A DNA stretch of 64,000 nt from Glycine soja (taxonomy: Eukaryota; Streptophyta; Magnoliopsida; Fabales; Fabaceae): positions 6,760,501 through 6,824,500 of the forward strand of contig NC_041005.1 in the NCBI RefSeq assembly GCF_004193775.1, read 5' to 3'. Made by a program: the position numbers and the translations under genes. Under the pieces are notes generated by a model, which saw nothing but the letters and a program-made list of their open reading frames with translations, ran no database searches and was not told the DNA's origin. Below, in pieces: positions 1-13,500 of the stretch. The first letter of the stretch is position 1. Every line of letters starts with the position of its first letter.

Positions 1-1437
1 AAAACATTGGTAATCAATGACATGATTATGGTAATCGATTACAGCTTTGTAAATTAGTTTGAAAAGAATGTTAGCTAGTGGTAATCGATTAGTGCCTTCT
101 GGTAATCTATTACTAGAGAGTAAAACTCTTGGTAAAAGATTTTTCTTTGAAAAATTCTCTTGAACAAAATTGTGCTATTCAATCTTTTCTTTTTAAAAAA
201 TCTTTTTATATTTATCTTGATGCTTTTCTTAAAGTTCTTGCATATCTTGAGTCTTCTCTTGAATCTTGATTCTTGATTGAACAACGTATTCTTTGATTCT
301 TGAAACTTGCTTGAATCTTGATTCTTGACTTGAGTCTTTGGCATCATCAAAATAAACTTGGAAAGCATTGTTTTCACACCATCGTTGATATAGTACCCTG
401 CATTAGAAGTTATGGTTTGCAAAACCTTCAAGGGTTTCATATTTTTCTTTAAAGGTGGGAATAATTTTTTTCCACTTGTTTTTTTCTCAAAGCATTTACC
501 GTCACCACTTGCATAAAGATTAAGTCGACATCCTTGTTTGTAAGGCGTCTTGAATGGTGTGTCAATAGTAACATGTGTTGTTAAATTCAACACCAATTCA
601 TAAAGATCATCTATGCTTTTTTTTTTACTCTTTCATATCATCCTGTTCATATTGAAAGAGCATAAAAATTAAGAATGATTTTATTCATATAAAAATTAAA
701 CACTATAGAAATAATTTTTGTCACACACTTTGTAAGAAATCTAACAATAAAAAGACAAAATATATCTCATTACTTGATGTTTGATGTGGTCAACCTCTTT
801 AGAATTTGTTTGAGCATGATTTTCACTTGTCATGAATATTTTTTGAACAGGTTGTTGGACATATCTAATTGATATACTTTCAGCGTTTGTAATTTTGTGA
901 CCTTTTTCGGGATTTATTTTACCCAAAAATTTCATTATAACATATAATATATAACTACATAGGAATTTACCTGAAAGATATTGATAATTTAACAACCGGA
1001 GTTTTGTTTGGAAGACCTAAACCTCTTTACTTGATCATTTTTAATTTATGTTATCTTCAAGAACAATCATAAAGGACATTTATAAAAGTATAATTATCCA
1101 GAATAGAAAATGATTAATACTATATAAAAGTAAATTTCTTTTTTATTCTAAATTATTTAAAAAATAACATTTAATAATAATAAATAATTATTAAAAAAAT
1201 AATAAAAACATAACCGCACATAAACAGAAAATTAAAATAATGTAAAATTAAAATAATGAAAAAATAATTACTCTTAATAACTGCAAAAAAATATTATAAT
1301 ATATTACATATTTAAAATTTAAAATAATAATAATGTTGAGCAATATTATATAATTTTGAAACACATATAAAATAAATAAAAAACTATTAATGCATATAAA
1401 TAATATTACTGCACATAAACAACATGTAAAAAGATAA
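1..1437 (-). repeat. Unidentified dispersed repeat, copy 1
   Basis: This block is the reverse complement of 34795-36064, with near-identity over about 1.2 kb apart from small indels. The shared part holds two open stretches: 84 aa at 741-995 with a motif like VQQPVQKIFMTSENHAQTNS, and the start of a 173-aa stretch at 75-596 with motif GCRLNLYASGDGKCFEKK. I do not recognise a domain in either. The last 240 bases (1-240) are not shared with the other copy and carry the motif ggtaatcgattac several times, a sequence familiar from soybean repeats. It is probably transposon-derived and cut by the window edge. Strand is given by analogy to the other copy. Confidence 0.7.
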
Positions 1438-1743
1438 CAACAGATAAATGGTTAAAAAAATCAAATATACCAATAAAGATAAAAAAAAAGTGGTACTTAA
1501 TTGATGTGTAAAAAGCAAAATAAAACAATTGCATAATGTAAAAATTAAACTTCCTAGAATTTGTAACGTTTTTAAAAATACTACTATCTTATTTTTAAAA
1601 TATTTGAAAAAAATGGGACGTTACCAAACTCGTCAATTATAAACCGCACCAAAGCAAGCACCTATAACTTATTCTAATAATAAGAAGAATAAAAATATAA
1701 TTAATAATAATATACTATCAAGTGTCACAATTTTACCTAATAG

Positions 1744-1930
1744 TATCTTATAAAATGAGTAGAAATTATTATTCTGCATGTTACAGAATTTATATCATTA
1801 ATTAAGAGTTTAGATATGTTTTTAATCTCTTAAATTTGAAGTTAATTACTTTAAAAAATAAATTATAATTTAGTTATTTGAATATATTTTTTAAGAAAAA
1901 TCAAACAATTAAAAAATGTATAATCCTTAT
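1744..1930. repeat. Direct repeat, partner at 2932-3115
   Basis: About 185 bases beginning near ataaaatgagtagaaatt recur at 2932-3115 in the same orientation with small indels. The second copy sits inside the hAT-like element at 2643-3231. The rest of 1438-2640 is AT-rich and shows no gene. Confidence 0.75.
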
Positions 1931-2642
1931 ACTTTTAAAACACTCAATTTTTTTCCCTAATGAAAATTATTTAAATTATTAAACATAATAAATTTTAACT
2001 TTAACAAATTAAAAAAAATATATTTAAAACAATCCATTTGAAACACTTAAGTAAACATAACTTTAATGTTTTTTTTTTCGAATGCTTCCAGTCCCTGAAT
2101 CCAGTTGTGTCCTCTCAGTGTTGTCCTCTCATGCTGCACCTAGAATTGAACCATAGAGATGGTCGAAAGACTCGAAACATAACAGGTTAATGACAAAAAG
2201 TGAGAAATAATTTAAGTGTAGCTTGAACAAAAGCAATAATAAAAGGTGCATATGTTCCCGTGTACTAAATTTACTAGTTAATGAAGTAATAAATAAAAAA
2301 TATTTAAAAGATTGTCAAAACAATTCATTATTACACTAATTGATTTATCTTAATCTATACTTTTTCCCGTGTTATGTACTATAGTAGCATAATAACTGAA
2401 GTCAACATACTGCTTCGTCAGAAACCAATAGCCTTCAAGCCGTTGGTATGCTTATATATGACATGCATTCTCTCGTATTGCAAGAAAACAATGTCTTATT
2501 GATTTAACGATTAAATTTTTTAACATTATTTATACTTCTAATGTTTTATTACAAAACAAACCAGCAGCTAATTGATCACTCTATTTGGTTGATCATGAAT
2601 CATGATAACCCTGTATAGCTTCAAATGCAAGAATGCACAATC

Positions 2643-3231
2643 TGGGCATGAAAATGAGGTTTGAACCCGCAGGATCTGTCCCGATCCGTCCCAATTCTGA
2701 CGGGATAATTTAAGTTAACCGAGTTAGACGACCAAAATGTCGAAATGAGATCATTAATACTCAATCTTAACTTATTATTCAGCTAATAATTAATTTATAA
2801 AAATATTCTTACATGTATATAACACATTAAAATTTAAAATTATTGGATTAAATTTTATGTTACTGTTGGATTAGATTTTATATTGTGATTGTTATTTAAA
2901 ATTATTTTGTCCATTATGTGAAAAATTATATTTTTTATAAAATGAGTAGAAATTATTATTCTATTACTGAATTTATATCATTAATTAAGAGTTTAGATAT
3001 ATTTTTAATCTCTTAAATTTGAAGTTACTTTAAAAAAATAAATTATAATTTAGTTATTTGAATATTTTTTTTGAAAAAAAAATCAAACAATTAAAAATAA
3101 TATATAATCCTTATAAGCATATCTGAGGCGGGAACCCTATCCTGTCGGAAACGGGGAAGGGGATAAAAATACATCCCGTCGGATTTCGGGGGCGGGAAAA
3201 CTTGGGCCCGACATGCCCGTTGCCATGCCCA
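2643..3231. mobile_element. Non-autonomous hAT-like element
   Basis: The element has short inverted ends (tgggcatg at the left, catgccca at the right) and GC-rich terminal segments full of cccgtc/gacggg around an AT-rich centre. It is flanked by an 8-bp near-perfect duplication, gcacaatc at 2635-2642 and gcagaatc at 3232-3239. An 8-bp target duplication and this end structure fit hAT transposons. No transposase is encoded, so it would need a helper. It resembles the elements at 54289-54819 and 55679-56216. Confidence 0.65.
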
Positions 3232-3397
3232 GCAGAATCTCTCATTTGAGGGACTCGATCACTGCTTTCTTCCACGTGCCTCCATCATACCTTAATTATG
3301 TACCAACTTTGATATATCACAGTATTCAAGTTACATGATTTTATGGTTAACAAATATTGATGTTCATAAATCATAACTAACGGGTTTGAGGTTGCAG

Positions 3398-4129
3398 ATT
3401 CTAGAACTGAAATATCTGATGTTCCACTTTTGTCTTGTCCAGAGCTCTACCTTTCAACCTCTTCATTAATTTCGCATTGGCAATTTAATTAGCCACACAT
3501 ATAGACATAGTCAAAAAGGTTACTAATGGTTTTTTTTTTTTCTTTTCATTTTTGCATTTATCAGGCCATGGAAAAACTAAAATCATTCAGAGAAAAGGTA
3601 AAGGGCAAGCAGCAATTCCTTGCTATGTATTCTAGCATTTTTGGTGGGATAACAACAGACCCTGCCGCTATGGTTATTCCCATAGATGACCACATGGTCC
3701 ACAGCCCACAGGGGCCATGGTGTCTTTGATACTACAGCAATAATGGACGGGTTAGCCATTCTGAACTCAACATGAGAAGCCCACTTTGTTGCTAGAAGAT
3801 CTCTTAGATCTCAATACTAGTACTTTATGTTGATTTCATATGATGAGTCTTCTGATCTACTACTCTATATGCCATTAAAAATCTTACTTCATCAACAAGC
3901 TAGGTATTAGATATATATAGAAAGACGAGCGTTTTGTTTAAAATTTAACAAAACTTACAAAATCATTAATGAAACTATTAAATTAGGAGTACGACTTCTA
4001 TCCCTCGGCCTAGGATGAATATCCCTACGCCAAAGCCTAACGCCATCCTCAAATATGATATAGCCAGATACCCCATCTGGTACATGACTCGCAAATTGTT
4101 TTCGCCAAATAAACTTCGAATAACAATAA

Positions 4130-4161
<32 letters not shown>

Positions 4162-4286
4162 CAAAGAATTTGTTTAAAAAATTGTATTAGAAAGTATGTG
4201 GCTGACATTTAGATATAAAACCACTACTATCCAAAAACATCAAAGGATCCTTGACACCCCAAAGATTAACCTCCCCCACCATCTCA

Positions 4287-4340
<54 letters not shown>

Positions 4341-5830
4341 TAACTTCAAGTGACTAAAACATTATTGATTTCATATCTAACACAAAGTTAATTACAATAC
4401 AAAGTAGGATTATTTATGAATTATGATGTAATAGAAAGTCTCTTATCTCATTTTTTTCTTCTTCTTTCTACCTTTTAAGATGTCAAATGATGTATTATTT
4501 TCTGCATGATAGATACCTCTACGAGCTGGATCAACACCTTGACCGCTTCCTAAGATCAGCATCCACAGCCAAAATAAACCCCCATATGATCGTGGAACCA
4601 CACGAAGAATACTTATCCAAACCGTGAGTGCTTCAAAATGCAGAAACGGAACTCTAAGATATTGGGTCTCAGCAGGACCAGGAGATTTCGACCTATCTCC
4701 CTCTGGCTGCCATCCAATCATGTCTTTACGCAATCGCAATACGTGATCCGTCACCAATCAACTTTATGGGAGTTAAAGTTGTGACCTCAAATGTTCCCAT
4801 TAAGCCTCAGTTTGCAACCACCAAGAGTGTGAATTATCTTCCGAACGTGCTCTCCAAGATTGAGGCTGAGGAAGTTGGTGCGTTTGTGGCCATTTGGTTT
4901 GATAGTGATGGGTTTGTTGCTGAAGGGCCTAGCATGAACGTGGCTTTTGTCTCCAAGGAGAATGAGTTTGTGATGCCTCTACGTGACAAAATTCTAAGTG
5001 GCTGCACGGCTAAGAGAGTTTTAACCCTTGCCGAGTCTTTGGTTAAAGAGGGTAAGCTTTGCGGGATAAGAATGAAAAATGTGAACGTGGAGGAAGGGAA
5101 AAAATGCAGATGAAATGATGCTACTTGGGAGTGGAATTCTTGTTCGATCGCCCTGTAGTGCAGTGGGATGAGCAGATCATTGGATGTGGTCAATACTTTT
5201 CATCACTTTTTAATGTGAATTCTAATTGATTCCTAATTTTTTCACCACTTTTTGTACAAATTCTTGAAAATGAAAAGCAAAGTAGAAACAAAATGGTAAC
5301 TCTTTTGGTATCATTAACAAAAACAGTACTTGTGCTCATTAACTGAATAGACATTTCTTTTCATATATAGATCATTATCTGATGTATAAGACTCGAGTTG
5401 CCTAAATGAATAGATACAACTAATAATAAGCTTGGATAGAAAATGTTGTTTTTGTGACTCCTTATTAAGTTGCTATCATAGTGCTTACAATTTTTTTTCC
5501 CGACAATTAATAGTTAATATTCTTGGTCTCGGCTTATTTAGTTGTGGGCATTTGACATGCTGTATATTAATCATCAATAGATTTAATGAAGCTTATGTTC
5601 TTCTTCTTATTTTTTCATTGTGCATTTCTTGGGTGCATAGACATTTCATCACTCAGTTATATGTAGCATTAGTAAATTAATGTTCTTCCATTTTATGAGT
5701 TGATTTGATTTCATTAATCATTTCTTGTAGGTAAAGAAGGCCCTATAAGCCAGACTCTACTGAATCTAGTTGTTGAGGACATGAAATCCACCCTCCCATG
5801 CCAGCTGTTGGCACACCTGTTCCTTATTGA
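3398..5830 (+). pseudogene. Class IV aminotransferase pseudogene (D-amino-acid / branched-chain aminotransferase-like)
   Basis: Decayed copy of a plant PLP-dependent fold-type IV aminotransferase of the DAT1/BCAT-like family. Recognisable pieces in order: a short exon at 3398-3475 (SDVPLLSCPELY); an exon from about 3567 (FLAMYSSIFGGITTDPAAMV, then DDHMVH); 4505-4740 (YLYELDQHLDRFLRSAS, RILIQTVS, RYWVSAGPGDFDLSPS); 4740-5190 (GVKVVTSNVPIKP, TTKSVNYLPNVLSKIEAEE with the probable PLP lysine, GFVAEGPSMNVAF, DKILSGCTAKRVLTLAE); and a last exon at about 5731 (KEGPISQTLLNLVVEDMKS) ending PVPY and a stop at 5828-5830. A small insertion after DDHMVH shifts the frame, a stop lies near 4740, and further shifts fall near 5099 and 5150. 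The first intron holds unrelated sequence. Introns persist, so this is a duplicated gene that decayed, not a retrocopy. Confidence 0.85.
4134..4337. repeat. Two (TA)n microsatellites
   Basis: Pure TA runs lie at about 4134-4161 and 4293-4337, inside the long gap between the second and third recognisable exons of the aminotransferase pseudogene. Such runs vary in length between individuals. The 130 bases between them carry nothing I recognise. Confidence 0.9.
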
Positions 5831-8800
5831 GGCAACTTTTTTTTTTTTTATTTTATGGCCGAACTAACTATATTCCTCTTGGAAAAATTACATGAGAAAA
5901 GTCAGCCAACAAAGATAAACTATAAAAAACTCTATCCTAAACCGTCATAGAATTCTGTGTCTTATGATGAAACTCCAATGCTTTTTGGCATATATATTAG
6001 GTCAATATTTGGCCCCACAAGAATAAAATAGTCAGTAAAATATTTTTTTTTTTATATATATTTCTTGCACTTAAAATAAGAAGTATATGTATAAGGAAGA
6101 AAGAATATATGTTTCCAAACTTTCAGTCCTAAAATTTCACTTATATATTTTATCATTTCTAAATTATTTTGTTTACTTTATTTTTTAAATAAGTGCTTTT
6201 AAATAAAATAAGCAATTTTATTGAGCGGATTCCATTGCAAAGTTATGTTTGAGGCAAAAATAATTTTATCAATGGATCAAGTTTTTATTTTTGTTTATTT
6301 TACTTTTATCAATTGAATTTACATTCAAATAATACAAGGAACATTTTTAACTACAAATCAACATATTCATGTACGTAGTTTTCTAATGTATTTGTCTACA
6401 TTATTTTTATATCCTTTCTCGCGCTGATGAATCTATTTTGTTTGTTTATTTAATATTGACGTTACTGGCATATATATATATATCACAATTAACACACGGA
6501 ACCAAAAGTATAAAATATAATTTACCTCGAGAATACATTCAAATGGTTACAAATTAGTTAACGTAGCTCGTCTCTTGTTACGGATAAACATTAAGCACAA
6601 ACTGCTTTTTGTTACAAATTATATTATGCAATTCTGTTTGGCTCAACCTTTTCTTTTAAGGAGAAAAAAATTAAAATTTAGCTGGACCAAACTCTACCTG
6701 AATATTCATTTAACTCACCAGGTAAGTCGAGTTGCAGGAGATTTGAATAGTTTATACAAAGTTCGAAGTTTAAATTTTGTTGTTTTCATTATACACACAG
6801 CCAAAAAAACTAAAAATCATCTTTTTAAAAAATATAATTTAACTCCCTGAAAGTAAATAAAATATACTTCTAAGAATAAAATATATTACTAATTATTGAT
6901 TAAAAAATAAAGATTGAGATAATATCTAATTTTAAAACTGGTTAACTATTAATCTTTTCATCAATATTTTTTATTCTTTAAAATTTACTTTCTCATTTTA
7001 AAAGAGTTAAATTTAAGAAATAAATATTCGAAAACTGGAGTAATATCTTGGGCAAAACAAAGATTGTATAAAGGTATAATCCATAATCAAACATCATCAT
7101 AACAGAATATTGAATAGTAAAGTAACAATAAACAACTACTTGCATATTATTTTGCCGAGACCTAATATCAATATTGAGAATTTGCGTAGCAAATACTACT
7201 ATGCAGCATATAATCACAAGACAGGTAGTCTAATTAAAGACAATCGTAAATCAAGTTACAGAATGTAAAACTATTCTAATTTAATTAGAGACATTAAATT
7301 CAAATTTTGAGTATATAGTTATATTAAATATTTGAAGATATAAAATGAGTTGGATGATTAAGAGTAAAGAAAAAAGAAAAAAAATCATAGAATTAATCAT
7401 TTCCACTAATAAAGTTAATATAATTAGTTTGTTGATAAAAATATTAAGTTATTGGTTAATTAATTGCACAGTCTCTTTATTTTAGTTTATGTAATTATAT
7501 TTTCCACAACCTTTCCAAGACATGCTATTTGCCACTGAAGCACCGACCAAGAGCGTTGTTTATCAGTAGAAATATCCTTAAAAATTCATATGGCGGCGTC
7601 CTTTCCATTAGCTGGCCGGTTTGCCTGCTGAGCGAGGGCACCAAAATGACGATGGCAATAGCGACATGATGGAGCCACCAATGTAAAGTAGTTGACAGAA
7701 ATTATGATCGTTGTGTGATAACTTTGGCAATTTTTGGTGTAGAATTCTAACCATACTCTATCACTACAATTTATCTACAAACTAGATAGTACATTTATCT
7801 AGATTTTTTTTTAAAAATTATTATCACAAGATTTGTGGGATGTTTATAATCTGCAGTAAAAAAAAAAAGAGGATGTTTATAATCTAAATATGTTAATTTG
7901 TGGTGTTTTTACATCAATTTTTTTTGTGGTTTTTCAGGGGATTAGGCGTAAATTATAATTAACGTACATAAATCTCATCAAATTTCATTATATAAAACAG
8001 TCTTAACAAGTGAATGGTCTGTACTCAATTTTCTTAAATAAAATGTAAGATTGAAGTTTTGTATATAAAAAAAATTATTAGGAGAATTTTTTTATATTAA
8101 AAGTAATTAATTAAATTTTTTAACAAGTAAGAAATATACAAAATAAATACAATTCATTCGATACTGAGGTTTCTTATCCTAGCAGAGAATATACGCTTGG
8201 CTATGGTCGATGGTTATCTCTAAGCCGATTTGCTTTGAAAGAGGTGATCGTATCTGTTTTCTTCTAAAAAAAGGTACAGTATGTTTTCTTCGTCACAGTT
8301 GCATTGGCTTAATCATATGGTAAGTTTTGCTTAATGATTACGGTGATTCATGACATGTTATGAAGGTTGACTTCGAAAAAGTTGTTGTAACTTGAGGTAA
8401 ATATGAAAATTATTTATTCCAAAAAAAGTGTTTGAAATATGAGTAATAAATGTTTGATTTTGCTCATTATAGAACATCAAAGGAAGAGAATTTGAACTAG
8501 CTTTCGAGTGTCAAAGCCATTGATGTTTTCCGGTGGAGAAAATAATGGAAGTACTTTGCCTTAATTTATAGGACAAAACCTTTGATTAATTTGCTTTCTG
8601 TGATGCATTTGACGAAACTAACCGGAAAGTTATAAACTAAAATTAAGAGTTAAAAAGTTAATTTTTTTAAGAGGTGGTTAATTAAATTGAAATTATTTAG
8701 TGAAATTAGTTATTAAGTTAACGGATAACTACAAAATAATATATGATATATGATGTATGATTATATATGCAATATATCAAATGAGAACTTTGTTTATTCA

Positions 8801-10400
8801 TAATAATGAGGACTTTTTTATTACGAAAAATCAGAATGGTAAATATATATCATTAAATCGCATTTAAATAGTTGAGATTAAAAGAAGAAAAATATACATA
8901 ATTTTTTAAGTTATCATATGATTGATAATTTTTAATTTTGATTATTTATGTATCATTATGTGTTTCAGATTTATGATAAAAAAATTTCAATTATACGTCA
9001 GGTACATGGATATATCACTTTCCATGTTTGAATTTATTTATAATAGTTCATCATCTTAAAAATTAGAGCAATAAATCTTAAATTTCATATTACAAAGGAA
9101 CGATGAAAATTTGATTATTTTGCTTAACTGTTCTCAAGTATATCAATATATTACTTTTGAAACAAATGGGCAATTGACCGCTCAATGTTGTTGTTGTTTT
9201 TTTTTGTTTTTTTTGTGATGTGCTTCCTCTTGTTTACAAAAAACTTATAATGTTATTTTAAATAATTTTTTAATGTTTGAATAATTTTTAATAATACAGT
9301 ACCATTTTAAAAAGAATAATTATTTTTCTTTATAAAATGAAAAAAGTAAAAAAAGGTTTCAAGTAAATTAGTGCTGGTAAAATATGGAAAACGAAAATAA
9401 AAAGTTAGTAATTTCTAAAATAAAACACTTTGTTAAAGGCTTTGTTTCGATGGAGAGAAGATAAGAAAGGGGAATGAAATAAATTTCTCTCTTATTAGTG
9501 AATTTGTAAAAGTTATCTTATTTTAATTTATGTATATACAATGTGTAAAAAATTATATATTATTATCTAATTATAACATATTTATTATGTATAATAAATT
9601 TATTAATTTTTATAATAATTATTTTAAAAATCATATTAATAACGAATTATGATTGAAGTTAAAAGTGATTTATACTATCAAGAAATTTTATCAATGCTTA
9701 ATCTCTACGCGAAAAATATATTTATAGAGTTTTTTCTTATAATTACACTTTTTTTCATCTTAGTATGATAAATTTAATCATTACACTTTTTTTCATCTTA
9801 GTATGATAAATTTAATCATTACACTTTTATTTTTGTTTACTAGTATAACTATGTTTTGAGAAGTTTATTCAAATATTATAAAATTTATGTAAGAAAATAA
9901 GCTAAAATTTACTTAGAAATGGTTGTGTATCGGATTGACTTGTTTTATTTGGCTGAAATCAAATTATTAATTAAATAAACTTACTGTATTAAAATAGCTT
10001 GTCAAATATATATATATATATATATTATTTATTTTCAATTTTGTTACATTGTTTTTTTTTTCTGGCCACTGCATTGTGTTTTGATATGTATAAAAACTAA
10101 TTTATTTATTTTTCTATAAGGATTGAAAAGAAAAAAAAGTGTTACCAAATGTTTTTTTAGGCCTAATGTGACTTTGATTCATTATGTAGTTATTTTGTTT
10201 TGGTTGAAATACAGGAAAAAAAGGGTAAAGATTTGGTTGAAATATTTTCTTAATAAAATCATACAAATATGATTAAATTTTGATTCAGTTTCCTATTTTA
10301 CGGTTTTGCGGAAACAACGTCCGCATTTATATTAAAATCCTGTTTGACTGCATATGATGCAAATCTTGTTTCTGGACTGTTACCAGGTGACGATGTGGCA
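5831..10400. other. Intergenic AT-rich stretch
   Basis: I see no gene here. The sequence is AT-rich with many short A and T runs and small TA tracts (near 6471 and 10006). Slightly more GC-rich islands at about 7500-7700 and 8160-8620 do not translate into anything I recognise in any frame. The last few hundred bases before 10598 probably include the promoter and 5' leader of the TOM1-like gene; a CACGTG hexamer lies near 10420. Confidence 0.6.
9742..9817. repeat. Tandem repeat, 38 bp x 2
   Basis: A 38-bp unit starting attacacttt is repeated twice without mismatch (9742-9779 and 9780-9817), followed by the first bases of a third copy. Confidence 0.9.
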
Positions 10401-10597
10401 TAGCCTTCACACTACCACGTGCACTCCAATTATTGGTCCCTTATTTCTCATTCCAATTCTACCCCTACTTTACCTCAACGGAATTCATTCAGCGACGTAG
10501 TAGCAGCAACCTTTGTTATTGTTGTTGGAGACCGTTACTTATAATATCTCTCTGTGCTATCGCCAGAATCGCTCTTTCATCTCGCCGGCGAGAGGCC

Positions 10598-13500
10598 ATG
10601 GTGAATCCCTTGGTGGAACGTGCCACGAGCAGCATGCTCGTGGGCCCTGATTGGGCCTTGAACATGGAGATCTGTGACATACTCAATCGTGACCTTGGGT
10701 GCGTATACCTTCGGATTTTCGCGGCTTTTTCTTTTTTTGACGTAATCGAGAGTGCACGTGTTTTTTTATGTGCCATTTTCTTCTTCTTTCTCCTCGTTGT
10801 GTGTTTTGATCGAACAGTTCGTTTTTGTTTCTGCGGTTTATGGCGGAATTGTTGCGGACAAAAATGCACGAGTGAGATTTCTTTGGTTTTATGTTATGGA
10901 TTAATTCTGACGATGGTAGCTGGGTTATGGAGTGGAGTTAGTGTCGATGGATGAAGATTGGCGTTTCCTAATTCCTTCTGCGTTTCTTATACTCTTATTT
11001 GTTTCATGATGATGATATTGATGGTTGTGATTTCACTTTTTGCATTGTTTTATTAACTGTAACAGCAATGGAACAGAGAAAAATTTGAAATAAGGTATTT
11101 CAAATTCGAGCCAGAGGCTGGGCTTGAGTTTTTACTTTTTGAATTGGTGATATTGGGGATTGAGTGATGTTCCATTGATCAATTAGGGAATAGGGATAGT
11201 AGATGGCTATTATGGATTATACTAATTCGTGCATGATCCACTTGTTTATGCTGATGCTGTGTGATGTCTAATTAGCTTCTGGTCACTATAAGTTGCCAGT
11301 TCCTTTCTATAGGACATTATGAGCCTTCTAGGAGCTAATACTTATGTTTGTGTCCATTAGGTTAAGTTTCATAATTTGGAAATCTTATATCTGATTATAG
11401 TATTTATTGTTTCCAAGAGATTGTGAGTTGTTTCAGTCTTTTGCTAATGGGAAAAAATGGTGGAACATCTTATTTTATTTCTTTATTTACGTTTCTATGC
11501 ATTTCTGAGTTTATACAGTTTGGAATTAGAATTTTTAGGAGTGTTTGATTTGTTTATTTTCTGTTTTCATTTTTATTTTTATTGGAAATAGAAAATGGTG
11601 ATTGAAATACGTTTAATTAGATCATTGAAAATGAAAATATTTTCTGGAAACAATAAAATCTCGTTTTCAGTTGAAATAAAAAAATCTTATTTTAAGTAAA
11701 ATAAAAACAGTGAAAAAAATGTAATTTTAAATAAATCTTAAAATATATTTCTTTTTGAAAACATATTTTTAATGTATTTTTAGTATTTTTATTTTTTAAA
11801 AAAAGAAAACAAAAAATAAAACTAAACATATTTTCAAAATTTTAATATTTTAAAAACAAAAATAATTTTAAAAAAATAACAAAAATGAAAATGCAAATCA
11901 AAATTATTTTTTTAATGGATATTGTCTGGGGTGGTTCAGAACGGGGTATGTATATTCGTGCTCAGATCAATTCCGCTCTTGATGGCGAGTGGCTTCAAGA
12001 AGGTTGGACATGGCAGAGCACCATGAAGGTGGTGCAGTGCCTGTAAAGACTCTAATGCTCGAATTAAAGAGTGATTCTGGCTGAGTAACAATATATATTG
12101 AATCTAAGATCTTACTAGTAAAGGGGAGGAGTCACATATTTATAGGTGAAGATGGTGGGTTTCGGATGCGTTATAGTTACCAAATCCAGTGGGTTGGGGG
12201 TGATAGACAGCCATATTTCGGCGATAAAGATGGGGGACTAATGTTGTCCTAGTTAAGATCAACGATCAGGGGCCATCTAGAGGTTCTTATATGACAAGGC
12301 GTAACTCATGTTGTTGCGTGGGCAATACCTCATAAATGCAATCTGTACCTTCCTGCGTACCATGTGCTGGAATGAATCCTCTAGATGATCCGTAGTGAGA
12401 TGTTTGCTTGAGCCAACTAGAGGTCGGGTTTCCAGGTTCCTTCTGTCTTAACTGAGGCATTGTATCTCGATTGTCGGGGACATCTGCGTGGGGCCCACCG
12501 ATTTATGCTTATCTGGGATGGGCTGGAACATATATAAATGTCTAACTGGAATTTTATGTATAAAAGTATAATTTTGTTTCCTGGTTTGTCTTTGAGAGTT
12601 TGCTAACTCAGTTTGGTTATGATTTATCAGGCAAGCAAAGGATGTTGTTAAAGGTATAAAGAAGCGGATTGGAAGTAAAGTTCCTAGAGTTCAAATTCTT
12701 GCACTGACGGTAAGCTCTCTGCTTGTCTGAAATAGACATTTCCTTAATATATTTAAGGAATAATAGATGCAACATTCCACAACTACCATATATGCCTGTG
12801 GATTAAATAAAAAAATTATTAGAAGAGAAGAAACTAACTTATTTGATTCCTTGGATTAATCTTTTCAATGTTGATTGATAAATAGCTGGAGTAAAGTCAA
12901 TACAAGATTTTGTTATCTATTGACTATTAGTGTGCCATTTTCTTTTTGATGTTTGAAATAGAAGTTTTTTCTCTGAACTAGTTTGGAGTAAAGTCAGTAG
13001 TGTGATTTATATGGAAATTGAATGTTCCATAATGCAGTTGCTGTTCCTTGTTCAGATTGCCTGGATGTTTTAGTTCATTACTTCCGTCTGAGAATACCTT
13101 AGATCTGTATAAATTAGGTTTGCTCAGACAGGGAGGATTCTATCTAGTCTGTGTATAAAGAAAATTTCTGTATCATCTTTAATAATTGAGAAAGCTCATT
13201 TGTTTTCCATTTGACTGCTATATTTTAGCTGCTGGAGACAATCATAAAGAATTGTGGGGACATTGTCCACATGCATGTTGCTGAGAGAGATGTTCTTCAT
13301 GAGATGGTGAAAATAGTAAAGAAGAAGGTATTGATATTTCTTGGATGTTTTCATAGCCTTCCTATTTTATACCTGATTTCATCATGAAAAATATGTTTAT
13401 CATATTTATCACGCAAATTGTAGCCTGATTATCATGTCAGAGAGAAGATATTGATTCTTATAGATACTTGGCAAGAAGCTTTTGGAGGGTCAAGGGCAAG

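Noticed and set aside
4443..4757. 104-codon minus-strand open stretch
   Set aside because: It is the antisense of the aminotransferase pseudogene, whose plus-strand reading is clearly homologous.
7500..7700. GC-richer island with a short ATG-led frame
   Set aside because: The frame stops after about a dozen codons and no other frame resembles a known protein.
10433..10954. 173-codon open stretch over the TOM1-like first exon
   Set aside because: The real protein uses the ATG at 10598 and splices at 10699; the stretch runs through leader and intron, and its downstream part resembles nothing.
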